64,000 bases of DNA. It comes from Gammaproteobacteria bacterium (GTDB taxonomy: Bacteria; Pseudomonadota; Gammaproteobacteria; Steroidobacterales; Steroidobacteraceae). This document shows positions 63,724 through 64,000 of the stretch, piece after piece. The stretch spans positions 26,930 through 90,929 of the forward strand of contig JANYFY010000002.1 of the NCBI GenBank assembly GCA_025359565.1. The letters are read 5' to 3'. Position numbers and translations under genes: made by a program. The number at the start of each line of letters is the position of its first letter. Position 1 is the first letter of the stretch. The notes under the pieces are model-generated. The model had not been told where the DNA came from and searched no databases. It saw only the letters and a list, made by a program, of their open reading frames with translations.

Positions 63724-64000
63724 ATGCGAATGACTACTCCTACCGCGCCAGATTCCACCCCTGCGGCTCCCAGCGCTGCGGCTTCCATGAAGTTAGCTGC
63801 GTGGCAAGGCCAAAACCTCAGCGCAATACTATTCGACTTAGACGGCACCTTACTGGATTCCGCGAGCGATATTGCGTTGGCGCTAAATCGCGCCACGGAT
63901 GAATTTGGTTGGCCCGCCTTGACGCTCGATCAGGTACGAAATTCCATTGGTCGCGGCGCGCCTTTGCTCGTCGATCGTACCGCAACACTGCAAGGTCGCA
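63724..64000 (+). CDS. HAD-family hydrolase, phosphoglycolate phosphatase-like (N-terminal part, cut by window edge)
   Basis: About 92 codons are visible before the window ends. The first HAD motif LSAILFDLDGTLLDSASDIA lies near residue 40, followed by ALNRATDEFGWPALTLDQVR and NSIGRGAPLLVDRT, the pattern of Gph-like phosphatases (phosphoglycolate or MurNAc-6-P type). Start uncertain: ATG 63724 or 63730 gives an Ala/Pro-rich extension, while ATG 63787 would give the usual short N-terminus. Divergent from rpsF. Confidence 0.85.
   Translation, partial: MRMTTPTAPDSTPAAPSAAASMKLAAWQGQNLSAILFDLDGTLLDSASDIALALNRATDEFGWPALTLDQVRNSIGRGAPLLVDRTATLQGR

Noticed and set aside
63594..63896. Minus-strand open frame opposite the HAD phosphatase
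   Set aside because: Antisense to the clear DLDGTLLDS motif of the plus-strand gene and without family features.
1..64000. CRISPR arrays, insertion sequences, prophage or toxin-antitoxin loci
   Set aside because: No tandem spaced repeats, transposase, integrase or phage motifs seen anywhere; RatA/RatB are the only toxin-named proteins and are conserved housekeeping relatives.

Overview
The window is a dense stretch of bacterial chromosome holding almost only core genes, on both strands, with no insertion sequence, prophage or CRISPR array. Gene content and order point to a gammaproteobacterium: ffh/rpsP-rimM-trmD-rplS, rpsF-rpsR-rplI-dnaB, smpB-ssrA, recN-fur-bamE-ratAB, ppsR/ppsA-orn, mlaFEDCB and mlaA are all arranged in ways familiar from that class. 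A xanthomonad-type SUF regulator ahead of sufBCDS-sufU-sufT, a class I (animal-type) fructose-bisphosphate aldolase, and HrcA coexisting with sigma-32-type promoters suggest a lineage near Xanthomonadales/Nevskiales; this placement is inference. Base composition looks even throughout, and non-ATG starts (GTG, TTG) are common.

Layout. 1-8531 (minus): hrcA-grpE-dnaK-dnaJ-dapB-carA-carB, with carB cut by the left edge; grpE and dnaK each have a good sigma-32 promoter, and carA has a repeat-rich leader that could form alternative hairpins. 8560-13718: nadK-recN, fur diverging from bamE, ratB-ratA, smpB and tmRNA. 13750-19638: a small membrane protein, a Gfo/Idh/MocA oxidoreductase, two further small ORFs, an M28 peptidase lipoprotein and the tail-specific protease Prc. 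19648-25904: an unrecognised coiled-coil protein, a DUF1249 protein, the PEP synthase switch pair ppsR/ppsA, orn and rsgA. 25901-30632: a minus-strand run, read as dapA, a very small BamC-like lipoprotein, tRNA-Ser, a hairpin-rich element ending in a copied tRNA tail, 4.5S SRP RNA, dnaX, ybaB and recR; gcvR diverges from dapA.

30639-38687: phoH-like and bepA-like genes and mlaA, converging on the Mla lipid-transport operon mlaFEDCB and the aldolase. 38788-45095: the SUF Fe-S assembly operon (regulator, B, C, D, S, U, T) behind a palindromic operator. 45102-50099: sixA-like phosphatase, hslR, the threonine-degradation pair kbl-tdh, and sppA. 50110-56964: ribosome/SRP genes, a CcsA-like membrane protein, a CorB-like transporter and radA. 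57062-59996: a membrane Ser/Thr kinase, a PP2C phosphatase and a twin-FHA protein forming a compact phospho-signalling cassette. 60006-63575: rpsF-rpsR-rplI-dnaB-alr, with a hairpin around the rpsF ribosome-binding site and a second one between rplI and dnaB. The window ends in a HAD phosphatase gene.

The least explained items are the tRNA-tail/cloverleaf-like element beside tRNA-Ser, the carA leader, the minimal BamC-like lipoprotein, the coiled-coil protein at 19648-20664 and the kinase-phosphatase-FHA cassette.
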